Origin: J029 sp964482495
GTDB taxonomy: Bacteria > Planctomycetota > UBA1135
DNA length: 64,000 nucleotides
Direction: 5' to 3'
Assembly: GCA_964482495.1 (NCBI GenBank)
Contig: CAYZXS010000004.1
Location: 1 to 64,000, forward strand
Shown: piece after piece, positions 60,527 to 64,000 of the stretch
Layout: each line of letters starts with the position of its first letter
Position numbering within the stretch: the stretch's first letter is position 1
Made by a program: the position numbers and the translations under genes
Notes under the pieces: generated by a model
What the model saw: only the letters and a program-made list of their open reading frames with translations
Database searches by the model: none
What the model was told of the DNA's origin: nothing

Positions 60527-61195
60527 CTAGACCCCGGCGATGGCCGGCGCGTCCATGCTCAGGTTCTTGAGCGGCCACAGCCCCGGCTTGGTCGGCTCGG
60601 CGAACCAGGTGCGGAGGGTGTCCTCGACCCCGCGCAGCTCGCGCAGCCGGGCGCCGCGCAGCATCTGCGAGACCGCCTGCTGGGTGACCTGCAGCTTCTC
60701 GGCGACGTCCTTCTGGCGGCCGAGCTCGCGGTAGGCCCGCACCGCCTGGTGGCGGGTCGCGGTCCAGCCCTCGGAGATGACGGCGTGGAGCAGCAGCGAA
60801 GATTCGGCCAGGCGGCACTCGTGGTCTTCGCGGCCGGACAGCTGCACCCGGAAGCGGACGTGCTCCTTCTCGGCCTGGCGCAGCGCCTCGACCGCCTTGG
60901 CGCGGCCGCGCTGCATGGCCATGTCGCCAGCGTGGCGGCCGACCGAGACCAGGGAGGCGCGCAGCGGCAGCGGCCACAGGCGCTCGCCGAGGTCGACCAG
61001 CCGGTCGAAGGCCCGCGAGGGGTCGTTCAGGACCACGCTGAAGACCTCGCCCTCCATCTTGGGATGGCAAGCGAGCTCGCTGCCAGTGGCGGAAGACCAG
61101 TCGCTGGCATTGAATACCAGGGCTTCGGCGACCTTGGCCCGGCTCCGGGGGCTCAGGCTGGTCGCTGCGAGGGCGATGTGCGGGCCGCTGCTCAT
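60527..61195 (-). CDS. SatD-like protein with C-terminal HTH
   Basis: 222 residues. N-terminal alpha/beta part (about 20-120) with HPKMEGEVFSVVLNDPSRAFDRLVDLGERL and VSVGRHAGDMAMQRGRAKAVEALRQAE. A C-terminal helix-turn-helix follows (RELGRQKDVAEKLQVTQQAVSQMLRGARL). This layout resembles SatD-family proteins, which combine a nucleotide-cyclase-like fold with an HTH; the assignment rests on pattern only. Probably a regulator. The ATG follows TAGGAT by eight bases. Confidence 0.6.
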   Translation of the reverse strand: MSSGPHIALAATSLSPRSRAKVAEALVFNASDWSSATGSELACHPKMEGEVFSVVLNDPSRAFDRLVDLGERLWPLPLRASLVSVGRHAGDMAMQRGRAKAVEALRQAEKEHVRFRVQLSGREDHECRLAESSLLLHAVISEGWTATRHQAVRAYRELGRQKDVAEKLQVTQQAVSQMLRGARLRELRGVEDTLRTWFAEPTKPGLWPLKNLSMDAPAIAGV

Positions 61196-61203
61196 CGCCC
61201 CTC

Positions 61204-61209
61204 ATCCTA
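61204..61209 (-). promoter_or_regulatory. -10-like TAGGAT of the SatD-like gene
   Basis: Ends eight bases before the ATG at 61195. Confidence 0.4.
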
Positions 61210-61334
61210 GGACCGCGCAACTCCGGATCCATGGCCAGCCGAGCCGCATCCGTGTTCTTTTTTTGGGCGCGACCCTTGACGCCGGGTGGGCCGCGCTGCC
61301 GAGGCCCCTCCGCCGCGGCCGCCCCCGCCCCCGC

Positions 61335-62324
61335 CTAGCCGCCCTGGCCCGGCTCCAGCGCCTCCAGGATGTGGTCCGCCCGGCCGAGCCGCAGCAGCTC
61401 CGGGAGCCGCGGGCCCAGCGCCAGCCGGCCGGCGCCGGCCAGGCACCGCAGCATCATCTTGAGCCGTCCGGCGGTGTGCAGCGGCGAGGCCCCGCCGTCG
61501 CCCATTCGGCGCGCGTAATCCCTTAGCCAGGCAAGGAGTTCTGGATCGCCGTCGGCGGCCGCGCCGGTCCGCCAGCGGCCGAAGATCCAGGGATCCGCCA
61601 TGGCCGCGCGGCCGACCATGACCCCGGCGCAACCGGTCTGCTCGAACATCGCCTCGATGGCCGCGGGGGAGTCGGCGCTGCCGTTGCCGACCACCGGGAT
61701 TGCCACCGCCGCCACCGCCCGCTCGATCCGGCGCCAGTCGGCCGGGTCCTGGTAGCGTTCGGTTCGCAGTCGGGCGTGGACCGTGAGCAGCCGGGCGCCC
61801 GCCTGCTCGACCCGCCGGGCGATGTCCTCCAAATCGCGGTCGTGCTCGCCGCCGGCGCGGATCTTGGCCGTCACCGGCAGCGGGCAGGCCTCGACCACCG
61901 CTTGGAGCAGCGCCTCGAGCGCCGGCGGGTCGTCGAGCAGCGCCGAGCCGGCCCGGTGCTGGTAGACCCGCGGCGCCGGGCAGCCGAAGTTCAGGTCGAC
62001 GAAGTCAGCTCCGGCCTCGGCGGCGTGGACCGCGGTCGCCGCCACCATGTCGGGGCGGTTGCCCATCAGCTGCAGGCCGAGCGGGACCACGCGCGTCGCG
62101 CCGGCACCGCCCGCGCCGCCGTCGAGCTCGGGCGCCAGCCGCCGGGTCGGGATCGGCGGCGCCGTCACGCGGATGAACTCGGTGCAGGTGGCGCCGACGG
62201 CGCCGGGGTTGGACTCCAGGATCAGGCCGCGGAAGCTGCGGTCGGTGACGCCCTCCATCGGCGCCAGCAGCAGCGGCGGGTCGAAGCGCAGGCCGTCGCC
62301 GAGGTCGATGCCCGACCGGGTCAA
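61335..62324 (-). CDS. tRNA-dihydrouridine synthase family protein
   Basis: 329 residues, TIM-barrel flavoenzyme. LLLAPMEGVTDRSFR (FMN site), LNFGCPAPRVYQHRAGSALLDDP (catalytic Cys in GCPAP), VTAKIRAGGEHD, TVHARLRTERY and VVGNGSADSP with VGRAAMADPW. It reduces specific uridines in tRNA; the class (A/B/C) is not clear. The TTG start at 62324 is the only start that fits, overlapping the upstream gene stop by four bases (TTGA). Last gene of a VOC / haem-binding / Dus operon. Confidence 0.86.
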   Translation of the reverse strand: MTRSGIDLGDGLRFDPPLLLAPMEGVTDRSFRGLILESNPGAVGATCTEFIRVTAPPIPTRRLAPELDGGAGGAGATRVVPLGLQLMGNRPDMVAATAVHAAEAGADFVDLNFGCPAPRVYQHRAGSALLDDPPALEALLQAVVEACPLPVTAKIRAGGEHDRDLEDIARRVEQAGARLLTVHARLRTERYQDPADWRRIERAVAAVAIPVVGNGSADSPAAIEAMFEQTGCAGVMVGRAAMADPWIFGRWRTGAAADGDPELLAWLRDYARRMGDGGASPLHTAGRLKMMLRCLAGAGRLALGPRLPELLRLGRADHILEALEPGQGG

Positions 62325-62773
62325 TCCTGCGCGCCCGCGTCGCCGTCCCCGCCGCCGGGCTCTTCGTAGCCGCACCACACCAGCAGGGCGGTCTTCTCCT
62401 CGTCGCTGAGCTTGGCCTCGCCGTGGAGCAGCAGGTAGCCCTTGAGCGGCATCTCGCCCGAAGCCACGGCCTCGCCGATCTCCTCGTAGCTGTCCCAGGC
62501 CTCCTCCTCGTCCCACTCGGAGAAGTTGAGGTGCTTGCGGCCGTCGAGGACGTGTTCGGAGAGCATCCACGACATCGGCGCGACCTTGGAGTACCACGGC
62601 CACACGGTCTCGTTCGAGTGGCAGTCGTAGCAGGCGCGGCGCAGCAGCGCCTCGATCTCAGGCGGGCCGTCGAAGTCGGACACGACCTCGGGGTTGGTGC
62701 GCTCGACCGCCACGAATTGGATGCCGATGGCGAGGGCGAGCAGGTACATCGGGAGTTTGCGGGGAATGCGCAT
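62321..62773 (-). CDS. Haem-binding domain protein (Haem_bd, CxxCH)
   Basis: 150 residues. N-terminal membrane anchor (PMYLLALAIGIQFVAVERT), then a Haem_bd-type domain with one heme-c attachment motif CYDCHSNETVWPWYSKVAPMSW and a late GEAKLSDEEKTALLVWC. Electron transfer in the periplasm is likely; the partner is unknown. The ATG at 62773 follows the VOC gene by two bases and overlaps the Dus gene by four at its 3' end. Confidence 0.85.
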   Translation of the reverse strand: MRIPRKLPMYLLALAIGIQFVAVERTNPEVVSDFDGPPEIEALLRRACYDCHSNETVWPWYSKVAPMSWMLSEHVLDGRKHLNFSEWDEEEAWDSYEEIGEAVASGEMPLKGYLLLHGEAKLSDEEKTALLVWCGYEEPGGGDGDAGAQD

Positions 62774-62775
62774 GT

Positions 62776-63147
62776 TCAGATTCCGACCTTCTCGAGGATC
62801 TCGATGTCGTAGCCGTCCGGGTCGCGGACGAAGATGTAGGACGAGCGGGACTCGGGCTTGCTGCGCCGGAACCACCAGCCGCGGCGCTCGACCTCCGCGA
62901 CCACCGGCGCCAGCTCGTCGACGTGGAAGGCCAGGTGGCCGAAGGCCGTGCCCGGCTCGTAGTCGCGGCCGTCGTGGTTGTAGGTCAGCTCGAGGTGATA
63001 GCGCTCGCGCTCGTCGGTGAGGAAGACCAGCGTGGCCTCGTCGCCGATGGTGCCGCGGCGGACCTCCTTCAGGCCCAGGAAGCCGCAGTAGAAGTCGATC
63101 GAGGCGTCCAGGTCCCGTACCCGGATCATGGTGTGCGCCATCCGCAT
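62776..63147 (-). CDS. Lactoylglutathione lyase-like VOC protein
   Basis: 123 residues. AHTMIRVRDLDASIDFYCGFLGLKEV, LTYNHDGRDYEPGTAFGHLAFHVDEL and FVRDPDGYDIEILEKVG match glyoxalase I, with metal ligands His (near the start), Glu (HLELTYN), His (GHLAF) and Glu (DIEIL). It would detoxify methylglyoxal-glutathione adducts if glutathione or an analog is used. The ATG at 63147 (MRMAHT) follows TAGAAT by seven bases; a second ATG lies two codons later. Confidence 0.86.
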   Translation of the reverse strand: MRMAHTMIRVRDLDASIDFYCGFLGLKEVRRGTIGDEATLVFLTDERERYHLELTYNHDGRDYEPGTAFGHLAFHVDELAPVVAEVERRGWWFRRSKPESRSSYIFVRDPDGYDIEILEKVGI

Positions 63148-63154
63148 GGGGCGG

Positions 63155-63160
63155 ATTCTA
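63155..63160 (-). promoter_or_regulatory. -10-like TAGAAT of the VOC / haem-binding / Dus operon
   Basis: Ends seven bases before the ATG at 63147. Confidence 0.45.
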
Positions 63161-63238
63161 GGCCGGCGGCGGCCGGTCCGCGGCGGCCGAGCGACCGCCG
63201 CTCCCGGGGCCGCCGGGCGCGGACTCGCGCTGCGGACC

Positions 63239-63338
63239 GCTCGACATCGGGAACCAGATTGGTTCTCTGCGCTGGTAGGAGCAGCGTCTCCGGCGTTGGG
63301 AGCCGGACCGGGAGCCAATCGGGTTCCTGATGTCGAGC
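63239..63338. repeat. T-shaped cruciform element
   Basis: Two 29-base arms (63239-63267 and 63310-63338) pair with one true mismatch and three G.T pairs. The 42-base centre contains two separate hairpins: CGCTG/CAGCG (63270-63286) and CCGGC/GCCGG (63290-63306). Each has a 7-base loop (GTAGGAG, GTTGGGA). The whole folds into a long stem with two side hairpins, in a 258-bp stretch without genes. Confidence 0.8.
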
Positions 63339-63405
63339 ATCGCGGGCGGGGATGGGGAGAGCGCGTGTGGATGAACGGATGAGCGGGGGAGGAGCCGCAA
63401 TCCCC

Positions 63406-64000
63406 TCAAAGTCCCGGCGCCAAGCTCAGGTGGACCACCCCGGCTTCGAAGAGGGCGTCGACGGCGTGGAAGACGTCTTGGATGGTGCAGCCCTCGCCGG
63501 GGGTGAGGCGGAGCTCGATGCTCCCCGGGTCGGCGGCCAGCCAAGTGCGGAGTCGTTCCGTCGTGGCGGGCAGCGCGGGGCCGTCGAGGAAGCCGATCCT
63601 GCGGCCTTGGTAGCGGTCGAGCCGGCCGCGGCTGTACTCCGCCGGGTCGGGGACGAGGTCGCCTTCGTCGAGCACCACCAGGGCGATGGCGCGGGCGGAC
63701 GTGGTGGGGAGGTCATCCCCCTCGCGGCGGATGCGCCAGACCGGTTGGCCGTCGAGGGATTCCAGGTCGAAGCGACGAGCGAGCGCGGAGGACGGCTTGG
63801 CGAAGGCGAAGATCCGCCACCCTTCCGCGGTGTTGCGGAGGCGGAAGGCGACCGTTGCGACCTGTTCCTCCTCGCCCTCAGGGAGCAGGCTGGCGTCGAC
63901 TACGGCCTCGAGGGTGACGGTGGTTTCGTCCTGGGTGGTGCCGCGAGTCCTGGTGGTCCACTCGGGGGACTCTGCCGTCAAGACCATGAGGTCCAGGAGC
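63406..64000 (-). CDS. Protein of unknown function, 5' end outside the window
   Basis: At least 193 residues; the reading frame is still open at the window edge. The last ~70 residues (LRLTPGEGCTIQDVFHAVDALFEAGVVHLSLA) loosely resemble the periplasmic C-terminal domain of ExbD/TolR proteins. The rest (VATVAFRLRNTAEGWRIFAFAKP, RGRLDRYQGRRIGFLDGPALP) is not recognised. The cruciform at 63239-63338 would lie in its 3' untranslated region. Confidence 0.5.
   Translation of the reverse strand, partial: LLDLMVLTAESPEWTTRTRGTTQDETTVTLEAVVDASLLPEGEEEQVATVAFRLRNTAEGWRIFAFAKPSSALARRFDLESLDGQPVWRIRREGDDLPTTSARAIALVVLDEGDLVPDPAEYSRGRLDRYQGRRIGFLDGPALPATTERLRTWLAADPGSIELRLTPGEGCTIQDVFHAVDALFEAGVVHLSLAPGL

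Noticed and set aside
61255..61263. Run of seven T after the Dus gene as its terminator
   Set aside because: The Dus gene is on the minus strand, where this reads as A; there is no stem before it on the plus strand.

Overview
The window is one scaffold piece of a very GC-rich, Gram-negative bacterium. By gene content it is most likely a planctomycete-like lineage (inference). Supporting this are secreted FG-GAP, HAF and PQQ-propeller proteins, two Tat-exported Gfo/Idh/MocA oxidoreductases, a SUMF1-fold protein, a DUF2961/GH172 protein, many short lipoproteins and outer-membrane-barrel-like proteins. No rRNA, tRNA, CRISPR array, transposase or phage gene was seen. A 100-N scaffold gap at 33824-33923 is flanked by an exact 55-bp duplication, so the contig ends almost certainly overlap and the gap is false.

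Layout. 1-3535: end of a surface-polysaccharide locus (CapD/PglF-type dehydratase fragment, GT4-type glycosyltransferase, WbpP-like epimerase, sugar-phosphate transferase). 3577-8379: SLC13 permease with RCK_C domains, Spy-like periplasmic protein, DUF442-type phosphatase lipoprotein, FetAB-like ABC pair. 8472-10917: tandem EAL-CZB c-di-GMP phosphodiesterases. 10908-15422: acyltransferase, GH172-like protein, metallophosphoesterase. 15531-18452: split-alpha pntA1-pntA2-pntB proton-translocating transhydrogenase. 18603-22841: RNA methyltransferase-like and RluA-like proteins, Cys/His-rich DUF4920 lipoprotein, PepSY-type membrane protein, unknown secreted protein. 22932-27106: a lower-GC pair of secreted proteins (beta-helix and FG-GAP) behind a consensus sigma-54 promoter. 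27164-33573: Gfo/ApbE operon divergent from a SUMF1/Gfo/cytochrome b562-like/TPR lipoprotein operon. 33657-44710: minus-strand genes including an FG-GAP protein split by the false gap, a deoxyinosine glycosylase-like protein, two FAD oxidoreductases, an ABHD14-like lipoprotein, MaeB, a CysQ-like phosphatase and DUF302. 44848-46497: VOC and cupin proteins, then a ParDE toxin-antitoxin pair. 46523-53598: HAF/PQQ pair, SDR, and two paralogous proteins each built from three ~168-residue barrel-like units. 53858-58050: small lipoprotein, aconitase, AbiE-type toxin-antitoxin pair. 58103-64000: ABC-2 exporter, SatD-like HTH protein, VOC / haem-binding / Dus operon, and a truncated gene at the edge.

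Two themes cut across the window. First, at least 17 genes have a TAnnnT hexamer only 6-11 nt before the start codon, the arrangement expected of leaderless transcripts; it also decides several starts. Second, palindromic intergenic repeats of the GGKGTCAGRC type sit at gene ends and supply start or stop codons to neighbouring genes. A separate T-shaped cruciform lies at 63239-63338.
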